Shown here piece after piece: positions 24,829 to 34,682 of a DNA stretch of 64,000 nucleotides. Location: NCBI GenBank assembly GCA_036265915.1, contig DATAOC010000145.1, positions 14,152 to 78,151 of the forward strand, written 5' to 3'. The notes beneath the pieces are model-generated. The model was not told the origin of the DNA and did no database searches. It saw only the letters and a list, made by a program, of their open reading frames with translations. The stretch is from AR12 sp036265915 (GTDB lineage Bacteria > Methylomirabilota > Methylomirabilia > Rokubacteriales > CSP1-6). A program made the translations under genes and the position numbers. Position 1 is the first letter of the stretch; the number at the start of each line of letters is the position of its first letter.

Positions 24829-25428
24829 TCAGCGGGAAGACGCGGACGGACTGGACGGCATCAGCTGGATGAACCCGTTTGCCACCAGCTGGTGATCCGG
24901 CTGGGGCAGCCCGTACAGCTTCACCTCGTCGCCGGCCCGCAGGCTCTGCCTGGTCCAGGCGCTCAGCCGTGAGGCATCGACCCGGATGGCGTGGCCCTGA
25001 GCCGTCTCGACCACGATGTCGGTCGAGGACACCGCCTGGACCTTGCCCTGGACTCTCCACAGGTCGTCGACCGTGTCCGTCCTCGGTGAGGCGGCCACGT
25101 CCGCGGGCGCGGGAACTCGCGGCGATTCGAGGGCGCCGAGCGCGCTGTCTCCGGCGCCAATGACGACGGCGGACACCTCCTGGGGCTTCATGCCCTCGAC
25201 GCCGATCACGGACACCCGGCCGGTGATCGGACTGCCGCGGCGCTCGGCTGTGCTGGCATCCACATAATAGACGGCACCGTCGTCGCCCCGGATCACGGCA
25301 ACGGGCTCGGCGGAGAGCGTGGCGGGCCACTCGAGGGTGCCCTTCACGGTGCGGGGCTCGCCGGGTGCGGCGAGAGCAGTGTCGGAAAACAAGACAACTG
25401 CCACAAGCAAGAGAAACAGAGACCTCAT
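24829..25428 (-). CDS. Secreted protein of unknown function
   Basis: 199 residues. A clear signal peptide MRSLFLLLVAVVLFSDTALAAP precedes a mature part with two beta-rich segments: GTLEWPATLSAEPVAVIRGD with VYYVDASTAERRG, and later WRVQGKVQAVSSTDIVVETA with RAGDEVKLYGLPQ. The second half looks like a small OB-like or barrel domain. I do not recognise a named family. GGAGG stands 7 nt before ATG 25428, and the 10-bp palindrome ACCAATTGGT (25441-25450) lies just upstream. It precedes ddl on the same strand by 25 nt. Confidence 0.72.
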   Translation of the reverse strand: MRSLFLLLVAVVLFSDTALAAPGEPRTVKGTLEWPATLSAEPVAVIRGDDGAVYYVDASTAERRGSPITGRVSVIGVEGMKPQEVSAVVIGAGDSALGALESPRVPAPADVAASPRTDTVDDLWRVQGKVQAVSSTDIVVETAQGHAIRVDASRLSAWTRQSLRAGDEVKLYGLPQPDHQLVANGFIQLMPSSPSASSR

Positions 25429-25440
25429 AGCACCACCTCC

Positions 25441-25450
25441 ACCAATTGGT
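25441..25450. promoter_or_regulatory. Perfect 10-bp palindrome upstream of the secreted protein gene
   Basis: ACCAATTGGT is self-complementary and lies immediately before the ribosome-binding site of the minus-strand gene 24829-25428, in the 56-nt gap after rarA. It could be an operator, but a 10-bp palindrome may also occur by chance. Confidence 0.25.
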
Positions 25451-25484
25451 AGCGTGAAGGTGTACCGCAAAGTCAGTGTCGGCG

Positions 25485-26816
25485 CTAGTGGGCCTCTCGG
25501 TCCATGCGCCAGCGTCGCCACTCCGCGAGTCGTCGCGCGAGCTCCGCCTCGAGACCGCGATCGACGGGGCGATAGTACTGCCGGCCGCGCAGCGCGTCGG
25601 GCAGATGCGCCTGCTCGACGCGCGCGTCCGGCGCGTCATGCGCGTACTGATAGCCCTTGCCGTAGCCGAGATCCTTCATGAGGCCGGTCGGCGCGTTGCG
25701 GATGTGCAGCGGCACCGGCTCGGCGGGTGCGGCGTCCACGTCCGCGCGCGCCTCGTTGTACGCGACGTACGACGCGTTCGACTTCGGCGCCAGTGCCAGG
25801 TAGAGCGTGGCCTGCGCGAGCGCCAGCTCGCCCTCGGGCGAGCCGAGAAAGTCATACGCCTCCTTGGCGGCCAGCGTCAGCAGCAGCGCCTGCGGATCGG
25901 CGTTGCCGACGTCCTCGGAGGCGAAGCGCACGAGCCGGCGCGCGACGTAGAGCGGATCCTCGCCGGAGTCCAGCATTCGCGTCATCCAGTACAGCGAGGC
26001 GTCCGGATCCGAGTCGCGCAGCGATTTGTGGAGCGCGGAGATGAGGTTGTAGTGCTCCTCGCCGCTCTTGTCGTAGAGGAGCGTGCGGCGCTGCGAGGCC
26101 TCGCGGATGGTGCTCTCGGTGATGGGGCCGGCGTCCGGCGCGAGCTGGGCGGCGAGCTCCAGCACGTTCAGCGCGGATCGCGCATCGCCATTGGCCAGCC
26201 GGGCGATGAGGCGAAGCGCCTCGTCGGTCGCGCTCACGCCGGTGCCGGCGAGACCGCGCTCGCGGTCGGCCAGCGCGGCCTGGAGGATCTGCACGACCGA
26301 GTCCTCGCCGAGCGGCCGCAGCACGTAGACGCGGCAGCGCGACAGCAGGGCGGAGTTCACCTCGAACGAGGGATTCTCGGTGGTGGCGCCGATGAGGACG
26401 ATGGTGCCCTTCTCGACGTGCGGGAGAAATGCGTCCTGCTGGGCGCGGTTGAAGCGATGGATCTCGTCCACGAACAGGATCGTCCGCGTGCGCCGGCGGC
26501 TGCGCTCGACGTCGGCCTCGGCCACGACCTGGCGGATTTCCTTCACGCCCGACAGCACGGCCGAGAACGCGACGAAGCGGGCGCCCGCCACACGCGCCAT
26601 CAGCGAGGCGAGCGTCGTCTTTCCCGAGCCGGGCGGCCCCCAGAGGATCATGGAGTGCAGCTCGCCCCGCTCGAGTGCCGTGCGCAGCACGCGGCCGGGC
26701 CCGAGCAGGTGCTCCTGGCCGACGACCTCGTCGAGCGAGCGCGGCCGCATGCGGTCGGCCAGCGGGCCGGCGGCGGCCGGCCCGGCGGCGCTGGCCGGCT
26801 GCTCGAAGAGCTCCAT
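25485..26816 (-). CDS. rarA: Replication-associated recombination protein RarA (MgsA) AAA+ ATPase
   Basis: 443 residues. The N-terminus LADRMRPRSLDEVVGQEHLLG is followed by Walker A WGPPGSGKTTLASLMA, Walker B TILFVDEIHRFNRAQQDAFL, sensor 1 IGATTENPSFEVNSALLSRC, and the C-terminal tetramerisation region with HYNLISALHKSLRDSDPDA and GYKYxH-like GYGKGYQYAHDAP. RarA acts at stalled replication forks and gaps. The HAD gene stops 2 nt before its ATG, so the two form an operon. Confidence 0.95.
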   Translation of the reverse strand: MELFEQPASAAGPAAAGPLADRMRPRSLDEVVGQEHLLGPGRVLRTALERGELHSMILWGPPGSGKTTLASLMARVAGARFVAFSAVLSGVKEIRQVVAEADVERSRRRTRTILFVDEIHRFNRAQQDAFLPHVEKGTIVLIGATTENPSFEVNSALLSRCRVYVLRPLGEDSVVQILQAALADRERGLAGTGVSATDEALRLIARLANGDARSALNVLELAAQLAPDAGPITESTIREASQRRTLLYDKSGEEHYNLISALHKSLRDSDPDASLYWMTRMLDSGEDPLYVARRLVRFASEDVGNADPQALLLTLAAKEAYDFLGSPEGELALAQATLYLALAPKSNASYVAYNEARADVDAAPAEPVPLHIRNAPTGLMKDLGYGKGYQYAHDAPDARVEQAHLPDALRGRQYYRPVDRGLEAELARRLAEWRRWRMDREAH

Positions 26817-26818
26817 CG

Positions 26819-27460
26819 CTACCCTCCTGTGCGTCGCGCGCGCAGCCACGCGGGCAGCGCGGCCAGGTCGGACAGCCGCGCGACCGGCGTGATCTTCCAG
26901 CGCTCGAGATCCGCGTCCTTCGCGCGGTAGGCGACGAACGGCACGCCGGCCTCGGCGGCGGCGAGCCCGTCCACCCAGGAGTCGCCGACGACGACGGCGT
27001 CGCGCGCGACGCCGAAGTAGTCGGCGATGACGCGCCAGCCGTCGGCGTCGGGCTTCATCGCGCGCATGTCGTCGCGCGTGACGATGAGATCGAGGTGCGA
27101 GGTCAGACCGAACTGCTCGAGGGCGATCTGCGTCACCTCGCGCGCGTTGTTCGTCCACAGGGCCGTGGCGAATCCGGCGTCGCGGGCGCCGGTGAGCGCT
27201 TCGAGCGCTCCCGGCTCGAGCCACGCCTGCGCCACCGCGCGTCGCTCGTGCTCGAGCGCGATCGCCCACACCGGGGCGGACATCGCCGGCGCCTCGGCTG
27301 CGCAGTGGCGGATGAGCTCACCGACGCGGTACCGCTCGGGCCGCGCCGGCAGCGGCCCGCAGTGCTGCTCGATGAGCGCGCGCATCTCGAGGGCCATGGC
27401 CGCCAGGTCCAGCGGCGAGTTCACGAGCGTATGGTCGAGGTCGAACACGCACAAACGCAC
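26819..27460 (-). CDS. HAD-superfamily hydrolase
   Basis: 213 residues from a GTG. The nucleophile motif FDLDHTLVNS is at the N-terminus (residues 6-15), motif II TALWTNNAR, the lysine in AMKPDADGW, and motif IV VVVGDSWVDGLAAAEAGVPF. It is of the phosphoglycolate-phosphatase-like subfamily with a helical cap. The natural phosphate ester is unknown. The gene precedes rarA on the same strand by 2 nt and is transcribed divergently from the TPR gene at 27496. Confidence 0.85.
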   Translation of the reverse strand: MRLCVFDLDHTLVNSPLDLAAMALEMRALIEQHCGPLPARPERYRVGELIRHCAAEAPAMSAPVWAIALEHERRAVAQAWLEPGALEALTGARDAGFATALWTNNAREVTQIALEQFGLTSHLDLIVTRDDMRAMKPDADGWRVIADYFGVARDAVVVGDSWVDGLAAAEAGVPFVAYRAKDADLERWKITPVARLSDLAALPAWLRARRTGG

Positions 27461-27495
27461 GCGGTGACGGTACCATAGCGTGGTACGCTTTCTCT

Positions 27496-28890
27496 GTGAA
27501 GCGCCGCGTGCCGTGTGTTCCGGCCTGCCTCGCGCTCGTGATTGGCCTGCTCGTCGTGTCTCCTGCCGCCGCGCTGGACGACGCCGATCGCTTGTGGCTC
27601 GTCGGCGAGCGCGGCTTCGCCGACGGCTTCTATCCGGTGGCGCGCCGCGCCCTGGAGCGCTTCGTCGCCCAGTACCCCAACGATTCGCGGCTGCCCGACG
27701 CAGTCCTCCTGCTCGGCAAGGCGCGGCTGAAGGCCGGCGACGCCGACGCGGCGCTCGAGGCGTTCAAGCGCGCGCAGACCTTCTCGCCGGCCCCCGGCCG
27801 TCCGCAGGAAGCGCGCTTCTGGGAGGCCGAGACGCTCTTCAGGCTGAAGCGATTCGCCGACGCCCGCGCGGCCTACGACGACGTCGTCCGCAGCGACGCG
27901 ACGTCGACGATGGCGCCCGACGCCGTCTACGGCCGCGCGTGGAGCGACCTCGAGCTGAAGCGACCAGAGGCGGCAAGCGCCGGCTTCAGCGAATTCTTGC
28001 AGACGTGGCCGGATCACGCGCTGGCGGCCTCCGCCACGCTGCAGCTCGCGCGGATCCTCGCCGACGAGAAGAAGACGGCGGAGGCGCTGGCGCTGCTGCA
28101 GCCGTTCGCGACCAAGTATCCCGGCTCCCGCCTGGCGCCCGACGCACAGTTCCTGCTGGGCTGGGTGAAGACCAACGGCGGCGACGCGCGCGGCGGTCTC
28201 GCGGATCTGCGCGCCTTCGTGGCGGCCAACCCGAACCACGAGCAGACGCCGACGGCGAAGAAGCTGATCGCGCAGGCCATGGCGCGCAACGGTGATCGCG
28301 ACGATCTGCTGGAGGCGTACAAGGTGCTGATGGAGCAGGAGCCGGCCACCGCCGATGGCTTCTACAACGCCGCCCAGATCGCGGCGCGGCTGAACCGCCC
28401 GAAGGACCAGGAGGCCGCGTGGACGCGGCTGACTTCTCAGTTTCCGGATCATCCGCTCACTCGTCGCGTGGCCCTCGAGCGCGCGAACGCCGCCTTCAAG
28501 GACAAGAGCTGGAAGAACGCGGTGAGCCTGGCGCAGCAGGCCGCGCGCAGCGACGACGAAGCGGTGCGCGCCGAGGCGTGGCTGCTCGTCGGCGAAGCGG
28601 AGCTGAAGCAGAAGCATCTGGCACCGGCCGCCAAGGCGTTCGAGACCGTGCGCGGCCTCGCGGCCGCCGACGCCGGCGTCCGGTATCGCGCGCTGGCCGG
28701 GCTGGGCCTGACGCGCGAGGAGCAGCAGGACTGGAAGGCGGCGCTGGCGGCGTACGAGGCCGTCGTCGCCCGCAGCCCCGACACGACGCTGCGGGACTGG
28801 GCGCGCGAGCGGGCGACGGCCATGAAGTCGCGCCTCGCCAAGCCCGGCTCGTCGAGCAAGCCCGCCGCGAAGAAGGACAGCAACTCATGA
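27496..28890 (+). CDS. Secreted TPR-repeat protein
   Basis: 464 residues. A signal peptide (CLALVIGLLVVSPAAAL) leads to a chain of TPR/Sel1-like helical repeats through the whole mature part (e.g. GFYPVARRALERFVAQYPND, KTAEALALLQPFATKYPGS). The repeats resemble YbgF/BamD-type periplasmic TPRs. The C-terminus is Lys/Ser-rich. The start is GTG 27496, with TACGCT 6 nt before it. Its stop overlaps the next TPR gene (ATGA), and that gene overlaps an AOR-family gene, so all three are likely co-translated. Exact role unknown. Confidence 0.82.
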   Translation: MKRRVPCVPACLALVIGLLVVSPAAALDDADRLWLVGERGFADGFYPVARRALERFVAQYPNDSRLPDAVLLLGKARLKAGDADAALEAFKRAQTFSPAPGRPQEARFWEAETLFRLKRFADARAAYDDVVRSDATSTMAPDAVYGRAWSDLELKRPEAASAGFSEFLQTWPDHALAASATLQLARILADEKKTAEALALLQPFATKYPGSRLAPDAQFLLGWVKTNGGDARGGLADLRAFVAANPNHEQTPTAKKLIAQAMARNGDRDDLLEAYKVLMEQEPATADGFYNAAQIAARLNRPKDQEAAWTRLTSQFPDHPLTRRVALERANAAFKDKSWKNAVSLAQQAARSDDEAVRAEAWLLVGEAELKQKHLAPAAKAFETVRGLAAADAGVRYRALAGLGLTREEQQDWKAALAAYEAVVARSPDTTLRDWARERATAMKSRLAKPGSSSKPAAKKDSNS

Positions 28891-31865
28891 GAATGCGCGC
28901 GCTTGCCGTCGTCGGCCTGGCGCTGACGCTGCTCGGCGCCGCCGCACCGCGGCCGGTCGACCCGCCCCCGCCCGACCTCGTGCGTCTGGTGCCGTTCGCC
29001 AACGCGCCGCTCGACAAGCCGCCGGTGGTCATCGCGCTGACGTTGCCCGGTGTGCCGGGTACGCTGCCGTCGCTGCCCCTGATCGCGGTCGGGCCGCCGC
29101 CGGCGGCCAAGCCGGTGGCGTTCATCGAGGCGCCGCGCAAGCTGCCGTGCGTCGGCGCCTGGCTCGGCATCGCGACCGAGTCGCTCGAGTGTGGACGCGC
29201 GCGGTTCCAGCGCGGTGAGTACGAGGAGGCGGCCAAGGCGCTCGAGCCCGCCGTCCGGCGAGGCGCCGACCACGATGTCCTGCGCGAGGCGCGCTACTGG
29301 CTCGGGGAGACGTTCTGGCAGCTGGGCCGGATCGAGCAGGCGGACTGGCTGTTTCGCCAGGTGGCCCCGGATTCGCCCCGTCAAGAGTTCGGCGCCTGGG
29401 CGCTGCACTCGAGCGGCTGGACCGCGCTGCGGCTCGGTCAGCCCGCGCGCGCGCGTGATGCGTTCGCCGAGCTGCTGAACGGCGCCGTCCCGTCGCCGCT
29501 CGACGCGTGGGGCCGGCACGGCCTCGCCCTGGCGTTGATGGCGCTGGGTCGCTACGACGAGGCAGAGCAGACGTGGACGGCGCTCGAATCGCGTCCGGTG
29601 CCGCCGGCGATCGCCCGTGATGTCGCCTTCTGGCACGCGGAGGCGCTGGCGCGCAAGGGCGACGTCGCGCGCGCCGAGACGATGCTCCGCCAGTTCACGC
29701 AGGGCGGGGCGCATCCGCTGCTCGCAGCCGGCCAGCTGCGTCTCGGGTGGTGGTCGCTCGCCGCCGGACATCCGCGTGAGTCCGTGCCGGCGTTCCGCGC
29801 GTATCTGGCCCAGGCGCCGAGTGCCGAGCGCGACTGGGGCGAGGCCGGTCTCGCACAGGCGCTGCTCGCGAGCGGGGAGTGGGCCGAGGCGCAGAAGCTC
29901 GTCAGCGGGCTCGTCAGCCGCCGCTCGTCGCTCGCGCAGGCGACCGCGCTGCGGCTCGCGCGCGCCTCGGCCGAGGCGCCCGCGGGCACCGAGACGGGAC
30001 CGGTGTTCCAGCAGCTGCTCGGGATGCAGCTGGCGCCTGCCGCGCGCGCGTGGGTCCTGCTCATGAAGGGGGAGAGCGATCGCGCGCAGGGCAACCGCGA
30101 CGAGGCGCGCACCCAGTTCGACCTGGCCCAGAAGGCCGATCCCGGCTCGGACGTCGCGCGGCACGCGGCGATCCGTCAGGCCCTCGTGAATTTCGAGCTG
30201 CGCGAGTTCACCGACGCCGTCGCCGGCCTCACGCCGGTCGTGAACGCGAAGACGGGGCCCGAGATCCGGCTACCCGCGCTGCTGCTGCAGGGCGAGGCGG
30301 CGTACCACGCCGGCGACCACATGACGGCGGCGGCCGACTTCCATCGCGCGGTCAGCGAGTTCCCCAACCATCCGCAAGCGCCGGCGGCGCGCCTCGGTGC
30401 GGCGTGGGCGCTCTTGCGCCAGGGCAAGAAGACGGAGGCGCGCCGCGAGCTGCTGGAGCTGGCCAAGACGTCGCCCGATCATCCGCACGCGCCCGATGCC
30501 CTGCTCCTCGCCTCCGAGCTGACGCTCGAGGCGGGTGATCTCACGGCCGGCCGCGAGCTGCTCGATCGCGTCATCACGACGTATCCGTCGCACCCGCGCA
30601 CGGATTTCGCGCGGCTCAATCGCGGACTGCTGCTGCTGCGCGCCGGTGATTCTGCGGGCGCCGTCGTTGCGCTGCGCGACTGGCTGACGCGCGCGCCGTT
30701 CCCGGCGCTGTTCGGGCGCGCGCACGCCGCGCTCGCCACTGCGCTGCTCGGCGACCGTCAGCTGGACGAGGCGCAGCGCGAGTTCACCCTGGCGCAGAAG
30801 GAAGGTCTTCCAGCCCTCGGCCAGCTCGGCATCGGCTCGGTGGCCCTCGTGCGTCGGCAGCCCGACGAGGCCGAGCGGGCCTTCACCGCGGCGCGCGACG
30901 CCGGAACGCCGGACGAGACGGCGGCCGCCACGTACGGGATCGCCGCCGCGGCGTTCGAGAAGGGCTCGCTGAAGGCCTTCAAGCAGCCGGCGCAGACCGC
31001 GCTCGCCGCCGTCACGCCCGCTGCCAACGCGCCGCGGCGGGCGGGCGCGCTGCTCTACGCGCTCACGGCGATCGCGGTGGACGAGAAGGACTGGCCGGCC
31101 GCGCTGGGGCACGCGCGCCGGCTCACCACCGATTACGCGGCCTACGAGGCCACGCCCGACGCGCTCGAGCGTGTGGGCGCTGGCGCGGCTGCGGCCGGCG
31201 CCTGGCCCATCGCGTACGAGAGCACGCTGCTGCTCCGCCAGCGCTATCCGCAGAGCCCGCTCGCCGAGGGCGCATGGCTCCGGCTGGCGGAGGCGCAGCT
31301 CGAGACGGGGCGCGCCACCGACGCGCGAAAGGTGCTGGAGCAGGCGCTGCCGGCGGCATCCGACCCGCAGGCAGGACGCGGCTGGATCATGCTGGCGCGG
31401 GCACGCGAGCAGACCGGCGACCGCAGCGGCGCGCTGGAGGCATACTCGCGCGCGCCGCGCGACTCGAGCAGCCCCGAGTGGAGCCGGCAGGCGCTGTTCA
31501 GCCACGCCCGGTTGCTCACGCAGGAGAAGCGCTACGACCAGGCGCGCGGCGTCCTCGACCGCCTGCTGAAGTCGCCCGAACCCTCCGTGGCCGTCGATGC
31601 CGCGCAGGCGATGGGTGAGTCGTACAGCGGCGAGGGCAACCACCTCGCGGCCGCCGAGTACTACCTGACTGCGGCCTACATGGCGCCGGACACGCCGGCC
31701 GGCCGGCGCGGGCTGCTGTCGGCGGCACGCGCGCTGGCCGCCTCGAAGCAGGACGAGGCGGCGACCGCGGCGTATCGCAAGCTGCTCGCGCTGGGCGACC
31801 TGGCGCCCGACGTTCGCGACACCGCACGCAAGGAGCTCGCCGCACTCGCACGTCCGCGGCCGTGA
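28887..31865 (+). CDS. Large periplasmic TPR-repeat protein
   Basis: 992 residues, beginning with signal peptide MRMRALAVVGLALTLLGAAAP and a Pro-rich linker. From about residue 90 to the end it is a continuous array of TPR repeats, roughly 20 or more (e.g. GEYEEAAKALEPAVRRGADH, ARYWLGETFWQLGRIEQADW, KTEARRELLELAKTSPDHPH). Such superhelical scaffolds organise envelope assemblies. The start ATG overlaps the preceding TPR gene, and the TGA overlaps the GTG of the AOR-family gene. No enzymatic motif is seen. Confidence 0.82.
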   Translation: MRMRALAVVGLALTLLGAAAPRPVDPPPPDLVRLVPFANAPLDKPPVVIALTLPGVPGTLPSLPLIAVGPPPAAKPVAFIEAPRKLPCVGAWLGIATESLECGRARFQRGEYEEAAKALEPAVRRGADHDVLREARYWLGETFWQLGRIEQADWLFRQVAPDSPRQEFGAWALHSSGWTALRLGQPARARDAFAELLNGAVPSPLDAWGRHGLALALMALGRYDEAEQTWTALESRPVPPAIARDVAFWHAEALARKGDVARAETMLRQFTQGGAHPLLAAGQLRLGWWSLAAGHPRESVPAFRAYLAQAPSAERDWGEAGLAQALLASGEWAEAQKLVSGLVSRRSSLAQATALRLARASAEAPAGTETGPVFQQLLGMQLAPAARAWVLLMKGESDRAQGNRDEARTQFDLAQKADPGSDVARHAAIRQALVNFELREFTDAVAGLTPVVNAKTGPEIRLPALLLQGEAAYHAGDHMTAAADFHRAVSEFPNHPQAPAARLGAAWALLRQGKKTEARRELLELAKTSPDHPHAPDALLLASELTLEAGDLTAGRELLDRVITTYPSHPRTDFARLNRGLLLLRAGDSAGAVVALRDWLTRAPFPALFGRAHAALATALLGDRQLDEAQREFTLAQKEGLPALGQLGIGSVALVRRQPDEAERAFTAARDAGTPDETAAATYGIAAAAFEKGSLKAFKQPAQTALAAVTPAANAPRRAGALLYALTAIAVDEKDWPAALGHARRLTTDYAAYEATPDALERVGAGAAAAGAWPIAYESTLLLRQRYPQSPLAEGAWLRLAEAQLETGRATDARKVLEQALPAASDPQAGRGWIMLARAREQTGDRSGALEAYSRAPRDSSSPEWSRQALFSHARLLTQEKRYDQARGVLDRLLKSPEPSVAVDAAQAMGESYSGEGNHLAAAEYYLTAAYMAPDTPAGRRGLLSAARALAASKQDEAATAAYRKLLALGDLAPDVRDTARKELAALARPRP

Positions 31866-33679
31866 AGGGATACGGCGGCCGCGTTCTGGTCGTCGATCTC
31901 GACGATGGCCGCACGCACATCGAGGCGCTGTCCGAGACGACGGCGCGCACCCTGCTCGGCGGTAACGGGCTCGCCGCGCGCCTGCTCTACGACCGCGTGC
32001 CGGCCGGCATCGACCCGTTCGACGCACGCAACGCCGTCGTGTTCGCGGTGGGCCCGGTGACCGACACGACGGTGCCCGGCAACAGCCGCGCCTGTGTCGC
32101 GGCGAAATCGCCGCTGACCGGCCTCTTCTTCGACTCGACGTTCGGCGGGAGGTTTCCCGCCACGCTGAAGCGGACCGGCTTCGACGCGGTGCTCATCACG
32201 GGGCGCGCCGCCCGCCCGTCGTACGTGCTCGTCACGGAGACCGGTGCGGCGATCAAGCCGGCGAAGGAGCTGTGGGGGCGGTCGACGCGCGACGCCGTGA
32301 CGGCGCTGGTGGCGGCCGAAGGCGCCGACGCCGACGCGATCGCCATCGGCCCGGCCGGCGAGCATCGCGTGCGCTTCGCGGCCATGGCGCACTACTGGAA
32401 GAATCGCGAGGGCGTCTCCGGCCGCGGCGGGATCGGCGCCGTGCTCGGCAGCAAGAACGTCAAGGCGGTCGTGGTGCGCGGCGCGCGCAAGACGGAGGTC
32501 GCCGATCCCGCCGCGCTCCGGGCACTGCTCGACGAGACACGCGAGCCGCTTCGGACGGGCACCAAGGCGCTCTCGAGCTTCGGCACCCCCTTCCTTGTGG
32601 GGCCGATCAACGCCCTCGGCGCGCTCGGCAGCTACAACCTCCGCAGCGAGGTCTTCCAGGAGGCGCGGCTGGTCGGCGGCGAGCACATGCAGGCGCACTA
32701 CCACGATCGCGACACGACCTGCCTCAAGTGCCCGGTCGCGTGCGGCAAGCAGTACGCGATCAGCGAGGGTGAGTTCGCCGGCCGGCGCGCGAAGATGCCG
32801 GAGTACGAGACGATCTTCGCGCTCGGCCCCATGCTCGGGATCGCGAACGCGGAGGCGCTGATTCTCGCCAACGATCTGTGCGATCTGCTCGGCATGGACA
32901 CCATCTCCATGGGAGTCACCCTCGCCTTCGTGGCCGAGGCGCTCGAGCGCGGCTGGCTCGACCCGCGCGAGGTCGGCGTGCCGTTCGGCTGGGGCGACTG
33001 GCGCGGCATGCTGCGGCTGGTGGAAATGACGGCCACGCGCGAGGGCTTCGGGAATCGGCTGGCCGAGGGCGCGTGGCGGCTCGCCGCCTCGATTCGACCC
33101 GACGCGACCAACCTGGTCTATGCGGTGAAGAAGCTGGAGCTGCCCGCCCACTCGGCGCGCGCGCTCAAGGGCCTCTCGATCGGGTATGCGACCGCGACTC
33201 GCGGCGGCAGCCACCACGACACCCGGCCCACGCCGCAGTATGCGCCGGCCTTCGACCGGCGGGGGACGAAGGACAAGCCGGAGTTCGCGATGCGCAGCCA
33301 GCACTTCACCGCGGTCGGCGACTCGCTGGTGCTCTGCCGCTTCACGTCCGAGCGCGGGTTCGGGCTCTTCGTCGGCGAGCCGTATGCCGCCATGCTCCGC
33401 GCCATCACGGGCTGGGACATGACCACGGAAGAGCTCGAGCGGGCGGGCGAGCGCATCGTCAACGTCGAGCGACTTTTCAACGTCCGCGAGGGCGTGCGGC
33501 GGCGCGACGACGTGCTGCCGTGGCGCGTGATGCACGAGCCGATCCCCGACGGCCCGTCCGCGGGGATGTACTGTCCGCCCGACGAGCTGGCCGCAATGCT
33601 CGACGTGTACTACGGCCTGCGGGGGTGGGACGTCGACGGCGTCCCGACCGCCGGCCGCCTGGCATCGCTGGGGCTCTAG
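31862..33679 (+). CDS. Aldehyde:ferredoxin oxidoreductase family tungsten/molybdopterin enzyme
   Basis: 605 residues. The AOR N-domain begins KGYGGRVLVVDLDDGR, with LLGGNGLAARLLYDRVP and pterin-contacting stretches near FDSTFGGRFPATLKRTGFD and GRGGIGAVLGSKNVKAVVVRG. The 4Fe-4S ligands are C-x2-C-x3-C in CLKCPVACGK with the fourth Cys probably in SLVLCRF. Members oxidise aldehydes or reduce acids using a bis-pterin metal centre and ferredoxin. The substrate is unknown. The GTG start overlaps the large TPR gene (GTGA), an unusual partner for an AOR enzyme. Confidence 0.9.
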   Translation: MKGYGGRVLVVDLDDGRTHIEALSETTARTLLGGNGLAARLLYDRVPAGIDPFDARNAVVFAVGPVTDTTVPGNSRACVAAKSPLTGLFFDSTFGGRFPATLKRTGFDAVLITGRAARPSYVLVTETGAAIKPAKELWGRSTRDAVTALVAAEGADADAIAIGPAGEHRVRFAAMAHYWKNREGVSGRGGIGAVLGSKNVKAVVVRGARKTEVADPAALRALLDETREPLRTGTKALSSFGTPFLVGPINALGALGSYNLRSEVFQEARLVGGEHMQAHYHDRDTTCLKCPVACGKQYAISEGEFAGRRAKMPEYETIFALGPMLGIANAEALILANDLCDLLGMDTISMGVTLAFVAEALERGWLDPREVGVPFGWGDWRGMLRLVEMTATREGFGNRLAEGAWRLAASIRPDATNLVYAVKKLELPAHSARALKGLSIGYATATRGGSHHDTRPTPQYAPAFDRRGTKDKPEFAMRSQHFTAVGDSLVLCRFTSERGFGLFVGEPYAAMLRAITGWDMTTEELERAGERIVNVERLFNVREGVRRRDDVLPWRVMHEPIPDGPSAGMYCPPDELAAMLDVYYGLRGWDVDGVPTAGRLASLGL

Positions 33680-33722
33680 CGCAAGCTGGTACAGTGGAGC
33701 TAACAGGGGCTGGAGGAAACCT

Positions 33723-34682
33723 ATGCCCCCGTCCGCCCACGCAGCACTCGTGATCAGCATCATCGCCAGCGCCGTCGGAGCACTGGTCATGTGTTTGCTC
33801 GTCGCCCGTTACGGCCTCGCGCCGGCTGCCGAGGAGGCCGACAGTGGCACCCAGCGTCTGTTCACCCGGTTCGGTCATGCGCTCGGTGGCGTCTGCTTCG
33901 CGGCCACCGCGATCATGGCCATCGTGGCCCTGGGCGTGCCGCGCCAGGTGCCGCCGGTGCCGGCGGTTGCCGTCCAGCCCGACCCCGCCGCCGAGGCGCG
34001 GCTGCGCGCGCTGACGGCCGAGGTGAAGTCGGTATCGACGCGGCTCGATCAGCTCGAGGGTCGCGTGAGCACGGTCGATGGCGCGGCCCGCACGCTGGGC
34101 GACGAGCTGGCGTCGGTGAATCTCCGCACGCGCCAGATGGAGCGCGCGCTGGTGCCGCCGCCGCGCCGTGTCGGCGCCGACGCGCCCGCGAAGCCAGCCG
34201 CCCGCGAGGCGGTGAAGGACAGCGGCGCCGCCCGCGACGCCGAGCGCGAGCAGCGCGTCTCCGAGCGGTTCACGCCGATTCCGACACCGGTGGTTCCTGA
34301 CGTGCCCGCGCCGGCGCCCCCGCCGCTCGTGCTGTCATCGCCGACGCCAGAGCCGGCCGCCGCGGCTCGACCAGCGCCGGCCTCGCGCACGCCGGATCCC
34401 GTCGTGCGCACGCCCTCGCGCACGCCGGACAGTACGCCACGCGCGCCCGAGGCGACGCCGGACTCGCGGCCGCTGCCAACTGCGTCGCGCGCGCCCGACG
34501 CGCGTGTGTCGTCCGGCCAGCCGGCGGGCGGCGGGCAAGGCGCGGCCGCAGCCACCGGAGGGGACCCGGACCTCGGCGACAAGCTGCGCGACGACTGGCA
34601 GACGATTCGCGGCGGCTTCTCGACGGCCGGTGACGAGTTCAAGGCCGCCGTGCGCGACCTCGGGCGCAAGCTCTGGCGTTAG
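33723..34682 (+). CDS. Membrane-anchored protein with coiled coil and Pro-rich linker
   Basis: 319 residues. Two N-terminal membrane helices (AALVISIIASAVGALVMCLL and GGVCFAATAIMAIVALGV) are followed by a heptad-rich segment (LTAEVKSVSTRLDQLEGRV). A long Pro/Ala/Thr-rich low-complexity linker then leads to a short folded C-terminus (DKLRDDWQTIRGGFSTAGDE). GGAGG stands 6 nt before the ATG. No known family is recognised; the layout suggests an envelope-spanning tether. The stop overlaps the convergent antiporter stop (TTAG). Confidence 0.7.
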   Translation: MPPSAHAALVISIIASAVGALVMCLLVARYGLAPAAEEADSGTQRLFTRFGHALGGVCFAATAIMAIVALGVPRQVPPVPAVAVQPDPAAEARLRALTAEVKSVSTRLDQLEGRVSTVDGAARTLGDELASVNLRTRQMERALVPPPRRVGADAPAKPAAREAVKDSGAARDAEREQRVSERFTPIPTPVVPDVPAPAPPPLVLSSPTPEPAAAARPAPASRTPDPVVRTPSRTPDSTPRAPEATPDSRPLPTASRAPDARVSSGQPAGGGQGAAAATGGDPDLGDKLRDDWQTIRGGFSTAGDEFKAAVRDLGRKLWR

